This document shows, piece after piece, positions 1 through 14,200 of a DNA stretch of 64,000 bases; position 1 is the stretch's first letter, and each line of letters starts with the position of its first letter. The notes beneath the pieces are model-generated. The model did not search any database. It saw only the letters and a program-made list of their open reading frames with translations, and was not told the DNA's origin. Source of the DNA: Chrysaora quinquecirrha (lineage: Eukaryota; Cnidaria; Scyphozoa; Semaeostomeae; Pelagiidae); assembly GCA_014526335.1 (NCBI GenBank), contig JACTAT010000007.1, forward strand, positions 837,422-901,421, read 5' to 3'. The translations under genes and the position numbers were made by a program.

Positions 1-64
1 GCAATAAAATCCTACCAATTATCCCCCTGAATAGCCTCTAGGGGGTAAATAAAGTATTTTCTGG
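1..64. repeat. First copy of a dispersed 60-bp repeat
   Basis: The segment with 'atcctaccaa' followed by 'ccccctgaatag' and 'aaataaagta' recurs in the same orientation near 801-862. The core 'cccctgaata' plus 'ctagggggtaaataaag' forms a weak GC-rich stem. Family not recognised. It lies downstream of the CEP43 stop codon. Confidence 0.5.
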
Positions 65-199
65 AATTAAAGGTACCCATTAGCCATGTTTGAAGAATGA
101 GATCAGCTAAGATCAGCCTGAGATAAGCCTAAACATTGCAGCTTGCAGTGTGGATAAATCTCCACAATTGTTCCCTGTGATTCTAGCTGTTTCAGGCTT

Positions 200-500
200 T
201 GTTCCTGCTTTCCCCCGCAATCGTCATTGATCCCCATTTAGTTTCAATTTGCTCTCGCTTGTTTGCGGTAATTTCCTTTTTTCTGAGTTGTTCATCCATC
301 TTCTTCAGTGATTCCCTGTTTGTTCCACCTTGTCACCTCTCGTTCTCATTTATTCCCACCGATTTCTACTTTGTCCCTTTTGTTCCCTCCGATTCCAAGT
401 TATTCCCACTTTGTTTCAGCATGCCTACAATGGTTCCATTCAGTTCAGTTTATTCCCACTCATTCCACGAGTTCCCAGCTTTTCTGTTTGTTCCAGATTT
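200..500. repeat. Degenerate 'gttccc/ttattccca' pyrimidine-rich repeat
   Basis: Words such as 'tttattccca', 'tttgttccc' and 'gttccac' recur every 15-25 bases, making the plus strand stop-poor. It looks like an old decayed minisatellite; I see no splice signals or protein similarity. Confidence 0.35.
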
Positions 501-699
501 TAACGCATGCTGGCTAATGGTTTCCTAATGAGTTTGTTGTTCAAACTCATGCCAAATTTCGAAGACTCGGAACAACCTCTTCCATTGTTTTGATTGTATG
601 CATTTGAATTGCAATAAAAATAATTAATCATCTCAATGATTGTTTAAATTGTGTGCACAGAGAATAGAAATTCCGATCTTATTGTTACAACATTCCTGA

Positions 700-729
700 T
701 TCCTATCTATCTATCTATCTATCTATCTA
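700..729. repeat. (TCTA)n microsatellite
   Basis: About seven perfect tandem TCTA units. Confidence 0.9.
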
Positions 730-800
730 GGTAGGTATATTTCTTCCGGTTTGCAGAAAACCCCTACATAATGTTTGAATTCTTCAAACATAAAAATAGC

Positions 801-862
801 TACAAAATCCTACCAACTACCCCCTGAATAGATTCTAGGAGTTAAATAAAGTAATTTTTCAT
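801..862. repeat. Second copy of the dispersed 60-bp repeat
   Basis: Same order of words as at 1-64 ('atcctaccaa', 'ccccctgaatag', 'taaataaagta') with scattered substitutions. From 863 to 1239 I see no gene or clear repeat. Confidence 0.5.
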
Positions 863-1239
863 CATAATATGCCCAATAAATGAGAAAAAATTTCCCCAAA
901 AAATCAACAAAAAGTCTTGCCAAATGGCCAAAAAGGGGCCAAAATCAGGGATTTAGAAAACTCCCTTTTTTCTTTCAAAATGGTTAGCAAAACCTATCAA
1001 ACCTATCAGAACATGCCTCTCGGGCTCTCGTCTTCAGTGTTGTTTTCGTTAGACATTCTGCCCTCTAGAGGTGAAATTCTCTCCCACAGATTTCGATTTG
1101 CAGCAGGAAAGGAATCCAGGCTTGTCAACAGTTGAGAACCGAGAGTGTTTTGTGGCCTAATAGTCTCCCATGTCTTTTATCAGTGATTTCTACAATGATT
1201 ACATATGTCTAAAAGTTGATTTACCCCGCGGTACTGAAC

Positions 1240-1558
1240 ATTCCCTACGGTACTCAGAGATGCCTCCCCACACCACTCATGGTATGCCCCCACGGCACTG
1301 AATATCCCCCAAACGACTCATGATGCCTCCCCACACGACTCATGATATGCCCCCACACGTATCATGGTATGCCCCCACGGTACTGAATATCCCCCAAACG
1401 ACTCATGATGCCTTCCCACACGACTCATGATATGCCCCCACACAAATCGTGGTATGCCCCACGGTACGGAATATCCGCCACAATACTCATGGTATGCCTC
1501 CCCACACGACTCATGGTATGTCCCCACGGTACTGAATATCCGCCACGGTATTGCACAC
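1240..1558. repeat. Minisatellite, about 22-bp units in 85-88-bp higher-order blocks
   Basis: Units resemble 'cgactcatgatatgccccca'. The phrase 'actgaatatccccc' or 'actgaatatccgcc' recurs near 1293, 1380, 1465 and 1530, giving a higher-order spacing of about 85 bp that shortens at the right end. The open minus frame is a by-product of the repeat. Confidence 0.75.
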
Positions 1559-1649
1559 ACATTGTGCTTGGTGACTAGAGCACGCCATAGTATATAGTGT
1601 CTGCATCACTAGTGCGTATAGATTAGCTAGCGTTATGGTGTTCCAACGA

Positions 1650-1955
1650 CTTTTGTTAAGGTAAAGTACAGTGGCCGTTTTTGAGTCTACTAATAGCCTA
1701 GAGCTACTCAGTCGACTTTACATTTTACCCCTGGTTTGGATACATATAGGATATAGCAGGGTGTAGCCACACACGGTGCTCATAACTACCGACCAGGTAC
1801 CCATTTATACACCTGGGTAGAGAGAGGCACATTTGTGTTAACAACTTGCCCAAGGTTGTTATTACTGCATCCACAAGTGGAAAGACCGTGGCTCGAACCC
1901 ACAGCATTCTCGTTGTGAGCCCAGCACGCTAACCACTGCGCCACCGAGACCACAG
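1650..1955 (-). mobile_element. tRNA-derived SINE
   Basis: On the minus strand the head (1955 to about 1872) carries a pol III A-box-like word 'tggcgcagtggttagcgtgc' and a B box 'gggttcgagcc' (1890-1900). An unrelated body of about 200 bp follows, with 'ttgggcaagttgttaaca' and 'ctacccaggtgtataaatgg'. There is no cloverleaf-quality tRNA, so it is a SINE. It lies just downstream of the last CEP43 exon. Confidence 0.75.
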
Positions 1956-2120
1956 AGAGCACATTGTTAAGTATTGTTTGAATGGAAAAATCGAAGAAAA
2001 AAACCAAGGAAGAATTGAAGGAAGCGAAAAACAGTCACTTATTTTTTGCAACATTTTGTATATTTATGATGTAATATATATACAATTTATAAACAAAACA
2101 ACAATAAAAATAAATAGTGT

Positions 2121-2204
2121 CTAAACATCAATGTCCTCTCTGTACTGGAATCCAGCTGCACTTATTTCGGAGACAGTTTGATCAGTTGTGAAATAATCAT
2201 CGTC
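2121..2204 (-). CDS. CEP43: CEP43 terminal exon
   Basis: Encodes DDDYFTTDQTVSEISAAGFQ plus YREDIDV and a TAG stop, matching the acidic C-terminus DDLTQDLTVSQLSDVADYLE of vertebrate FOP. Acceptor TTTTTTAG, phase 0. Confidence 0.82.
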   Translation of the reverse strand, partial: DDDYFTTDQTVSEISAAGFQYREDIDV

Positions 2205-5200
2205 CTAAAAAATGATAAAAATTGATCAAGTTCTTCAGTAGTGGTTATGTTTATGACCGTTTAAGACATAACCATACCCGGGTGTATTCCAAAGTATCTT
2301 AAAAAAATAAAAATTACATGCAAAAAAATGCATAACAGAAATACACTTTTTTCAATAAGCAACTGGACTTTGGTCCAGCCCTCATGTGTTGCTTAACATA
2401 TTTAGTATTTCAGCCCTCGCAGGTTGACTGGAACCCCATAAAACCTCTTATTTTGGCTCTTTTCTGGCTTTTCAATGTAATTGACAAGTTAGCAAGGATG
2501 TACTTTATAAATAACGCTATTTCACCAAAAATTTTAATAACATCCCAGCCCTAGTTGCATATTGACCAGTTACTTACTAAAAATGGCCTAATGACAAACC
2601 CCCGCTTTGCGCAGCAGACCATGGCTATTTTACCGCCCCCCGTGCATGCTAAAGTGGTAGCAGACCATGGCTATTTTTGCGCTCCCCTGTGTATGTTAAA
2701 GTGGAACAGTGTATATTTTTCATTCTTTATTTCGCCTTTTCATTTTACGTATCCTTATGTTGTGTTATACCCATTAGCTGATCCACGCTAGCGAATCTAC
2801 ACAGGAAGCCCATTCTAAAGTGTAGTGAACTGAAATCTTTTTTTCTTTGAGCAAAATTAATATTTTTTGAGAGAGCACAGGGAAACTAGGGAGCACAAAA
2901 ATGCTAACAGACCAATACATCAATACATAAGAAAAGACAAGGAGAGCAAGTTTTTAGGCCCGCTGTCAGACCAACAGTTTTGTTCTCGCTTTGTTTCCAG
3001 CTCTGAGTTTGAGAACCTTTTAGAAAAGTATCACAAAGCAAAGCCCATGCCTCATTCTACATACATGGTAGGTTTATTTCGAAAAAGCAACCATTTATCA
3101 GCCCCAAACTGAAGAAAACTTTCAGCCCCTTTCGACAGAATTTCTTTCTCCATATGCGTGGCACTTTCGACCGGTCCACTTCAAAGGAAGCCGACACTTC
3201 TGATTGGACAACCGTTGGAAGGCTACTGTTGGAAGTGTCGGCTTCCTTTGAAGGAATTTCAACCATCAAATCGGTTTGGGTCCTGGTGCCGGCCACAAAA
3301 AACTGCCAAAATATGGGCAATTTCGGCCTAGGCATCAAAACACGAAGCAGATTCCGAAAGCAGATGTTCTAAGGAGGTCATTAATAAAGGGATTCTTTGA
3401 TGACTGTTAGGAAGATGCAATACCGTATGTAGCATAATTTTTTTGTTTCTCCACATTTTTCTCATAGTTTTTGGCCTATTTTGATGTGACATTATGAAAA
3501 AACTATGACGTCACTTAATTAATTCTATTGTTCAAATAGCCAATCAAATGGCGAACAGACGGCGCCTATACCAGGGTCTGATATGGAGCTAAGTTTCACG
3601 TAGAGGCCTATTCACCCGGGGGATAAGGTTGCATCTTATTATGTGAAACAATAGGCTCAAAACCTCTGCGAGGCATGCCCATGGTGTTTCGGCATTTTGG
3701 GCTTTGCTGTTGTGAAGGAACAAAGCACGAAATAAAGGATGGAAGTTGTACAGCAGTGCACTGTCTGACCAACCACATACACGCATTTTTCTTATAAGTA
3801 AGGCCTTTATAAGGTATTACTCGGAGAGGCATTCTAGTACTGGGTCGGAGACTGCTAAGGAATGTGAAAAATTAAATCTTTGAATGCACTCGTTTAGCAT
3901 TTATCAAATTCAGCTACATCTTAGCGATAGACAGCACATACGGGGCTTACAGCAGCTATAATGAAGCCAAGTACACAAGTGCAGTATATATTGTATTATT
4001 CCTTAAAGAAAAACGAAGTAAAAAGTTAAGGAATTGCTAAGGGACTTTCAGTACTCAAATTTGGTCGTCAGCTAAGGACCCGGGGGTAACTTAAATAGAT
4101 CAGTGACGGGGGTGTGCCATTTTCGCAATAAAAAGTTTACCCCAACATTTATGAAAATTCTAAAAAGTATACCCCAAAGTTCACAAAGAAATATGAATAT
4201 AGTACATAGAAATACTCAACAGTCTGTTTTAGAGTTAAGCAGCTGAAATTTATTTGACAGTTATTGTGACTTTATCAAAATTGACCACCTTAGCAAAAAT
4301 GATACCCCAAGTTTGTAGTTTTAGCAAATTTGATACCCCAACATTTATTTTCCACCCCTAAAAAGGTACCCCAAAAAATGGCACATCCCGTACCCATACA
4401 TATGGGAGTTAGCCCCGGGGTTAAGGAATTATCAGTCCTGAGCCAAACTTCCTTATAAAAAATGCGAGTAACGAATTGAGAGTAGCATAAGGTGAAGGTG
4501 AAATGATGTATTTAGCACCAGTCGCCAGCATCTCAGAAAAAGATGAACTAAAAACCTCAACCCTGGCATTGTATAAACATGTTTTCTTACTTTGCTTCCA
4601 GCAAAACTTCCGATCGAGATATCTTCTTCAATTTCTTCAGTAATACTTAAGCCTTCTTCACTTTTACGTGAGCTTAAAATAAATGAGATAGTTTAATTTT
4701 ACAGCTAGGAATGTTTTTTGAAAAAAGCACCTTACTCCAAGTGAAATTAGGGTCTGTTTACATGGAGCCGGGAAAATCGGCGAGGAGGGATAAAATTCGG
4801 GGATGTTTACATCAGAAACCATCTGCTATCATAGGATGGCGGGAAAATTAAATTTATTAGTATTAAGATAGCTCCTCGGAGGAACATCACTGAGAAAGAA
4901 AGACAAATGATGATGATTAATGTGTGTTTTGGCTTGCTCCTTGCTTTTATTCAAACTGCAAGGAATTTTTACGGGACTTTTAGGCTACATCAAACTAAGA
5001 GATGATATTGTGTTGAAAAGCCTTTTGATGAAACGAAATATGAAGGTCATAAAGCTAAAGGTGCAGAGAAATTCCAGGTTGACGAGAAAGAAAAGTTACA
5101 CATGGTACCACTAAGGATGAACAGTAGGTTCAAATAAAAGGAAGTTCAAAATAGTCATAAAATGAATTAAGGCTGGATTACACTAGCATCTTCAGGTAAA

Positions 5201-8200
5201 ATTGCTTCACATTATTTCTGTGATCGCGGACAACGAGAGAATATGACAGTGTAAAACCCCTTACATGTTGCTCATAGTTGCTTGAAGGATAAAGAATTCA
5301 AGAGGAACAATTTGATCAGGGATCAAATGAAAACTCTGTGATGATCAATTAAAGTGGGTTAAAAACCTCGCCAAAGCCTCATCTGCAAGCACCTACGAGC
5401 AACAAGGGGTTTTACACTGTCATAAGTGAGTTTAAAAGATCGTAAAACGCGTGAAGTGTTTACAATAGCCACTCGCCGCGCGTGGAAAATCAGACTAGTG
5501 GAAAACCGGCTTCATACGACTTTGGGACAGGAAAACTCGGTCATAAAAATATTTTAATTGCTTCTCACCTTGTAGGTAGAAAATCATCTTCATAAGCATA
5601 ATTGTCATCTTTTGGTACTTCTACAATTATTAAAAAAACGAAAAGATAAAGACCAAGCAGAGAGAGAAGCGGAGAGAGAAGTGACTGTAAATAAAATGTA
5701 GATCAAATACATATTTTTCATGAATGGCAAACACAAGGATAGATTTTTCCACAAGTGGCATACCACAATATGTGGGACACAGCCTGGACTGCACGACCAG
5801 ATAGCAAACGACGTTTCCTCTGAGCTATAGAGCTCAGTGATATTGCGAAGTAACTCTCTAAGGCATACAGCCAAAGGCTCTCCTCCCGTTTGACTTTTTC
5901 GTGTTTCGGCTATGTCGAGCTTTCATCAGCACTATACATATGGATACATATTTGTCATGAATGGCGAACATAATGATAGATTTTTCCACAAGTGGCATAC
6001 CACAATAAGTTGGACTCGAGCCTGGGCTGCATGACCAGAGCGCCAACGACGTTTCCGCTGAACTATAGTGAAATCGCTGGATAACTTTCCAAGTCATACA
6101 GCCCAAAGCTGTCCTCCCGTTTAATGTTTTCGTGTTTCGGCTATATAGGTCAAATATTGTTAATGGAAAATTTTTAATACGCTTTGTCAAAGAAATGTTG
6201 TCCCATTTGGTCGCGTTAAAAAGATTGCAAAACTTTTTTACTTGTGGCAAGCAGAACATGTTTTATACGTTTTTAAAAGTTAATACTCGCCAGGATCGAA
6301 CCTTAGGATGTGAGTGTTGGTGAATTAGCGCTTGAACTGCCTGAATTAAAACTGCAGCTGAGGAAACCGAGAAACAGGGCCAAGGAACGTGACTGAAAAC
6401 CATGAATTATGTCAGGACTAGTGATAAAGAGGACTGCAGTATACTAACTAATTTGAGACTTAGAAACATCATCGTGGATTCAGGACCTTGGACTAAAACA
6501 GAGGAACAGGACCTTGAGTGGCACCAGAAAACAAGACCCTCGACTAGGACCAAGAAAAAAGACTCAAAACCAGTAACGACGATAGAAGTAGAGATACGCT
6601 TCTACGGACATAGGGATGGAAAAGGAACATGGAATTACTTTTTTCAAAACCTGAATAACCAGTCCTTGTAAGGCCGAGGTCCTTAAGGCGTAGGTCCTTA
6701 TGAGGCGGTGGTCAGATACGGGCATGGGCTAGCAATATCATAATATCATAATCATAATATTCTTATATTTATTTTTCGTGATTTTGGCCTATAAATTTGA
6801 CATCCGCCATCTCGACTGCCCGCTATCTCGAACGATTCTCCATTTCCCCTCGTTTTAAGGGTTTGTATAGACAAATTATCCGCTATCTCGAATGCCCGTT
6901 ATCTAGAACATTCGCTGCCTCGAATCATTTTCGATTTCCCAAGGAGGAAAAACTACTCTTTATCTCGAATTTTACCAAATTTTCTGCTGAACAGGAAAAA
7001 GAGACAGGCAAAAAATATACTTATAAGTTCGTTGAGCGGAAATGACAGCAGCCAAGTGATATTCTGCCCATGTTTACAATAGATGAAGTTCAGAAGCCAC
7101 GATGGATTGCAAGTATCAGAGTATTAACATGCTGCTATCGGAAGAAACAGTTTGATCGATGATGATTTGTTCATAGGGAAACGGTATAAGAGATTCCTGG
7201 CAGAAAGTGGCTCTTCTCGTTCACAAATGTCTTGCCCATCCAGAGGTGATGTCTATAATTTTTGCCTGTTTTTCCGCAAGATTTCCTGCATCACAATTAT
7301 CTCAAGTTCAACGACAGTAGGGATGAAATAGATCCATAAAGCAGATAACCCTGGACTCCTATTTTGCAAATATCTGACTTGTTTGGTAAAATTTGGGATT
7401 AGAAAGTAACCTTGCATTTTAATCAGGGTTCCTTTCCTCACTTAAAAAACTATAAATTTTTGTATACAGTTGACATCCGCTCTCAAGGGAAACTGGAATT
7501 TGTTCAAGATAGCGAATGTTCGAAATAACGGATGCCCCATATAAATATAAAAAATTATAGTTTTTAAGTCAGAAAAGGAACCCCTATTTACATGCAGGGT
7601 TATTGATCCCAAATTTCATCAAACAAATCTGGCATTTTTTACATAGGAGTCAAAGCTCATCTTCGTTTATCCCTACTATTGGTGAAATTTAGATAATGGC
7701 GATGCAGCACATCTCTAAGGAGAACAGCTTCATCTATTGTATACATGGGCAGCATATCACTTAGCTGCTGCCATTCCCGCTCCACTAAAGGGCCTCGTTT
7801 TCAAAAAAGGGCTTCGTTTTAGTGTTAGGGCAAATTTTTACGCTTCTAGTCCTTATGACGTTCATTTTATAGCGATTAAAAATTTGAATAGTTATAAAGG
7901 ATTTGACCGTGAAAAATGACTGAGGGTGTAAAATTTCACCCCGAGCGATTTTTCTCGGTCACATCCTTTATAAATGTTCAAAATTTTCGTTGCTATAAAA
8001 TCAACATAGTAAGAACTAGAATCGTTTTTTTTTTGCGAAAACCCTAAACGAAGGTGCTCAATCTGAATCTGGGTCAAAATTTTCGTACGAACAAATTTTC
8101 GTAAATTTTTAAAACGAGGCTCTTAGTTGAAAAGGTGTATCAAAATTTAGACAGTTATGCTTGTCTTAGATTTGAAATTTAACCAAATTCTATTTTTCTG

Positions 8201-11200
8201 CGTTGGCAAATTTTTGAACTACTCTCGAGTACCGAATAATCGTCCTCCCAATTTGCTAAATGAATAAATTGAAATTTGATTAAAATAAGTTTTTCTTTGC
8301 GGTCCTACGAGCTGAATGAGTATATAACACGTATTTTCCCCAGTTAGAATAACGACTTTGTGTGAAAAGCTTTCGAGTGATTTCATTGGCAGACGCCCTC
8401 AGACACAGAGGACAAGTTAAGTCGATCTGACTTTGAAATACGCGCGTAGCGAAGCGTCAAGAGGCGGTCTAGAGGATATTGTAAAAAAAGTTAAAATACA
8501 ATAGCCACTCCGCGGCGCGCTGACAAATCAGCCTAGTGGAAAACCCGAGGGGCACTTCACTATTCGAAAAAGCGTACGAGATTTTTGTTAAAACAAAAGG
8601 ATTTTCAAGGGATTTCCATGAAAACAATAGGACTTCCAGCAAAGGTGAACGAGATTTCCAAGGAGTGAATTACCCCTCGGGAAAACCGGCTTTAGGCCAG
8701 AGTCTAGGTGAGGGTTCATACAACCGGAAGTGATCTGACTCAGGTTGCATGAATCTCTCATATCCTCTAACAGCGCTAACAGCGTCTGTATCAATATGTT
8801 ACCTGAAGGAGCTTCGTCTTTTTTCTGTCCCATGCCAGGCAAGGGTGGTACATCTTTCAGTGAACCAAGGGTATTCCTTCCATTTTTATCATTTCCTTTC
8901 AGCTTGTTTTTACCATCAGATTCAAGCCACGAATCACTATACAAACATCGAATAAAAACATTAACGAATAAGATATACAGCTTTGAGTAGTACAAAACAG
9001 TGGTGATTTCAAACGGGGGCTCAGGGGGCGGAGCCCCCTTGTTCAAATTATGATTGATTTCGGGGGGGGCTCAGCCCCCAAACACTTTCGCATTGATCAT
9101 GCTTTTGACAATCTCCTGTGTCTTAACGTGCTTTATTTGTGAAGATCTTTTGTACAAAACTTTAAAATGTGATAAAAAGCGGTTATCATCTTCAAGCATA
9201 CTTAAAAGCTTTTTCCGTCTGACACTCCTCAGAGTATGAACGTCAGAAACAGAACGAAACAATACACTAAGTCGGAATTTATACTAAGATGCGGCTCGAA
9301 ATGCACCAATCGGAAATAGAAGCTAAGGAATTTTTGGTAACAGTTTGAAATTTTTTTTTTCTTCTAACACTCAGAGTATAAACACAAGAAAGAGACCCAA
9401 ACAATGAACTAAGGCGGAATCTGTCCCCATCAAAACCAAAAGACCGGTACTTTGTAGACAGAAGAAGTTCGTTTTCTCACTTGGACTCTTCAATTATTTC
9501 TATTGGTCTATCCGCTGTATCTGACCAGCTGATTGGTGTTTAAAACACAATGTGAGGACGGTGAGAAAAAAGATCCTGCTTTACTTACGTTAAAATTGGT
9601 TTTTTATTACTTTCCTTTGACAAACCAAGCTCTGCAAGCAATTCACTATCTTCATCATCAACAGACGTCTTGAAAACAGATTTCTGGTTTTTCCTATAGA
9701 GAAAATCAGTGGTACGAAAATCTCGATATCAGCTGTAACATAGAGATAGAGATCATGTGTGCACATGTACTTTCTTGAATATCAAGAACTATCTTAACTA
9801 GGGGGGGGGGGGATTCAGCTCGTCTGTAAGGAAACCTCTTACTGATGGGAGTATATTTGCACGAACATAAAAAGAATTAGAACCTCCATTTTTCTCGAAT
9901 AAGCGCCATGTCTCGAATAAGGGCCCCCTTTGGACGGAGCTGCCTATCAGGATGGTCCTTGACAGCACTTAACTAGTGTATGTAGAAGTATTTGGTAGAA
10001 TGAATCAAAAACACACCTTTTGCAAGTTTTGCAAACATAGTTTTAGTTTTAGTCACAACGTAAGTTTATTCATAGTTTCAAATACACTTTTTTTATAAGA
10101 ACACTGAAATTAAAGAAGCCATTAAATGTCCTTGATATTTCCGATTTGAAAGCTTAAAATGTTCTTAATTTGCTTGCTTTATAAAAAGCTGTTGTTTTTC
10201 AAATTAGGTGATAATTGCTACGAAAAGGGACGCACATGTAAAAATGTCACATATAGTCACAATGATTGATAGTTCCCCTGTTTTCTTCAGTTCATCTGTT
10301 TTCTACAGTTGAGAACAGGACAGCGCCACTTAAGAAGTTAAATTCTAATGCTTTCTAGCTTAACAAAGCCTTGTAATGTTCTTAGCATGTTCTTAACCTT
10401 TCAGCCTCTGAAGCCTTATGTTCTTATATACTTTGTTCTTATAAAAAAAACGTTTAACTGCTTCTCTTTGAGACGGATTTTTAAATATCACCCGGGTACT
10501 TAATCGAGGAAATTTGGTATGCAAAAGGGGCCCACTTGACCAAAATTTGTACGGGTATGTGCCTCCGGGATTCTGTGATCCTTTGTATTTTTTGGTCGGT
10601 TTGGAAGAATTTCTCCCAGAAAAAATAACAATATTTGCGAGAAAAATATCACGCTTTACAGAAAAGAGAAAACGGTCGTAAATTGTGCAAACGGTCGTAA
10701 ATTGTGCACCCTACGGGGACAATTTTGATCTGGAAGATATAGCATGGCCGGGAGCCATTCCACTGCAAACGACACCATGCTATGCGTCATAGGCTAGAAC
10801 GTGAAATCACGTAACTACCTCGGGCGACTTTGAGAGGTTCGTAGGCTACCTTAGATAACTTGGCTAAAGTATCCAAACGCAATGCAATTACACGCTTTTT
10901 TTACAAAGAACCAGTTTATAGGGAACCTACATGTAGATGGCCCGAAAATTTAAAGAACTTATTCAACTACAAGAGAAAATCACGATGGAACTTTTAAATG
11001 ATGAATGTTTTCATCACTGCAAGCAACCAAGAATTAGAAAGCTGGTTCCATTTATTTGCAGTCCAAAATCACATAAATTTTATGTTATGCATGTATCAAA
11101 TGTTTCCTCGACTAGTCCCGAGCTTTGCTTACAAGCAAGTATCTGTATAATAGTCATGACACTGAATGTGCAGTTGAAATTAAAGGAACTACAATTGACT

Positions 11201-14200
11201 CAAAAGTGGCCTAGAAAACGAACTTTAAGAACTAGACCTACAGCTAGGCTCTTTATAAAATAGCGTGCAAATAATAGCAAAAGCTGGTAGCCGGCCTCAC
11301 GGCATAATATGATTGATTTCACCAGTCACCCATTTCAACTTTTTCGACGAACGGCTCGATTGTGATAATTTTCACCATTTCAAGATACAGAGTTTTCTTT
11401 ACCAAATTCGTATTTAAGAAGCAAAAATTTAGTCTAGGTGCAAAGTTTTATTATTTTAGCACAAATATTATTGATTCTGTGATGTGAGCGTTCAAAGTTC
11501 ACGATCCTACAACGGCTTTCACCAATGAGGGTGAAAAGAGTTTCATCCCCCCCCCCCGGTCACTTTTCATTGGTCAAAGCCCTTAAAGAATCAAGAACTT
11601 GAAAGGCTCATAAAATCAACTACACAATCACTAGGACAGTGAAACTTTGCAGTTGAAAGTTTTAGATGCTTTAGAAGATTTTAGCATTGAAAACGAAAAC
11701 TCGATATCTTGAAGCTCAAAAGCAGGTCTATTGAAGCTGATCAGTGATACGAGCGAGCATCCAGTTGGGGTCTCCCGTGTGACAGGCACACGTGGTAATC
11801 ACATGACTACAAGAACCGGCCTGGCTGTACTTACGATAATATGCCATTTGATTCTTTTTCGCTTCCAAAACTGAGCTCAATTGATCTGTCGCTTTTATCG
11901 CCATTAGCGTTGATGTCTTTCTTCACTTTTGAATCAACACGTTGAGGGATTTTACTCGGAGACTGAAAAGAAGTAAATTTAAGCATAATTAGATGGAACT
12001 CCATCAAGTTTAATGTGACAGGTGAAGACGAAATGGTGTTTTACTGCAGTCGCTAGGATCTCAGTATTAGGTTAACGACCTCGATCCAGGCTGTGACGCT
12101 ACCATGGCTGGGCTCGAACCCTGACCACAATGAGCTCCTGGCACCGCGAGTCAGTTGGATTACACCACGATGCCACAAAAACTTCAACTATGTACTGACG
12201 TTGCGAATGATATCCTCACCTTCGAGAATGAAGAGTTTGTCTATAGTTCTGTCAATTGAAATTCCTGCCCCTTTCTTCAATCCCACAGCAATTTAAACCT
12301 GTTTGGGCCTCCGACTCCCCCTCCAGCTTAATGAGTATTGCAGAGTAGTGCCAGTATTCAATCCGTCGATTTGAAAGAATATAATGGAGTCAGAGGGCCC
12401 AGTGCGACCACATCTAATATGCTACATAATTAACAAAGTTGAGGCCCGTCTACACGGATACGTTTGCCAAAAATTTTCGTTTTCTTGTAAATAAAAACGT
12501 ATAAAAAATGTTACGTCTTCACGCGCGTTTTTAGAACGTTTTCGTTTCAAACCGAAACGATGATGTCAAGTTTCCTCAACTAATATTTTTAAAACCAATA
12601 CCAATTTACAATCGAAAGTTGAAGTTATTTGCGTTTTTGATGTCTACACGGGAAAATCGCGTTCTCAAAAGATTGCATTTTAAAAAGATTCAACTCTGGA
12701 AACTGTTTTCAAATGTTTGCGTTTTCAGTCGCAGATTTGCCGGTGTCGTGTAGACGGGAGGTGAAAACGCAAAGGAATGTGCTTTCATTTGGAAATGTAT
12801 CCGTGCAGACGGGGCCCAAAGATGAAAAACATAGACATCACCAAAAGCAGCAAAATATGGAGAAAACAAACAAACATACGAACAAACAAACAAACAAACA
12901 TACCCTTGGTGAAAAAGAAAGACTATCTTCACTTTTATCCTTAGTTATTTTCCCCTGTGTTCCTTTGTTTGTTACCTTTCACAGACAAACATAAATAATA
13001 AACAACTAATATAAATAAAACAAAAAAAAAGAAATGACACAAAAAGAGCTAATAGCAAACAAAAACACCACAAAGCAAGGAGAAATAGTTAAGATTAACA
13101 TTAACATTTTAGTAATCAAAACTGTTATTAATTATTTCCAACCAAAACATTGCTCTCCACTTCTTTAACTCAAACGATAGTTTTCGTTGTACAAACATAG
13201 TATGAGATCATGTATGAGACGCTTAAAAAGTTGGCTCTTTTTCTTAATTTCTCTTAAGTGAACAAAGATACACGCAGTTTTTTTTATAAGCAACCGCTTA
13301 TAAGCAACCAAGATGTAGAAGATCCAAAACTTTAAGCAACGTATAGTACGACAGGAAAAAAACCTAAGCAACATTTTAAACTTTAAATAACTTGTATTAC
13401 TGCAAGCAACCGAGGATTGATCAACATAGAAGCTAAATCCATTCATTTGCCATCAAAAACTCGCATATCAACGGAGTGTTAATCATCACGTGAAGCATTT
13501 CATTGAGGGGTTCTCGTTTACCTTTCAATACAAAGTCTCTATATGGTAAACAATTAAATGGTACTTCTTGACTGATGTTATTTTTAGTATTTCTTTGCTG
13601 TATATGCTAGGTGTTTTTGCGTAATGTTGCATAAAAAGCTCAAAGCTATAGTAGAACTCCAAATTTTAATGTTTTTCTAGCCTCTATACTATTTTTAGGG
13701 CAAAAATATACAGTTAAAGTTAAGCAAATACTAAGCAACTTTTGCTACTAAAGGGTGGCCATAAGAGGTCCAAAAACGAGCAACTTTTTTAATAAGGCTC
13801 GAGCTAAGTTGCTTATAAAAAAAACTGCGTGTAGTCTAACAAAATCTTATCGATTAGGCCAGTTTGAAGTCTTGATATTTGTAAGCCCTGCAGCAATATT
13901 TTGGCAAAAAACTGGCTAATTTATCGTCGTGGACAAACGTTGCTAACATCGAGAGGTGTATCACTTCTAAAAATGGCGCACGAGATTTAGGGGATTTATT
14001 AAGATTTACTAAGATTTTTATGGGGATTTCTTCAATTTTTCTAGATATTTTTTAAACTTGCCTTTGCAAAAAGGGGCTTGTATGATGAATCTAAAAATGA
14101 GCGGACGTTATCTCAAAAACTTTTGTTCAACTTTAGATTATGTCTTTGAAGGACACAGGCACTTTTCTTTCAGTCGTTGTCTTACATAGTCCTACATCAG

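Noticed and set aside
1872..1955. Functional tRNA gene on minus
   Set aside because: A- and B-box words are present, but no convincing cloverleaf, and a SINE body follows. The same holds for the heads at 12003, 15240, 29066 and 58688.
8588..9046. 152-codon minus frame as a single-exon gene
   Set aside because: Only 8803-8936 is supported, as a CEP43 exon with matching splice sites and phase; the rest reads through introns.
10937..11263. 108-codon plus frame
   Set aside because: Lies wholly inside a TA|CAC TIR element and is not conserved in the sister copies.
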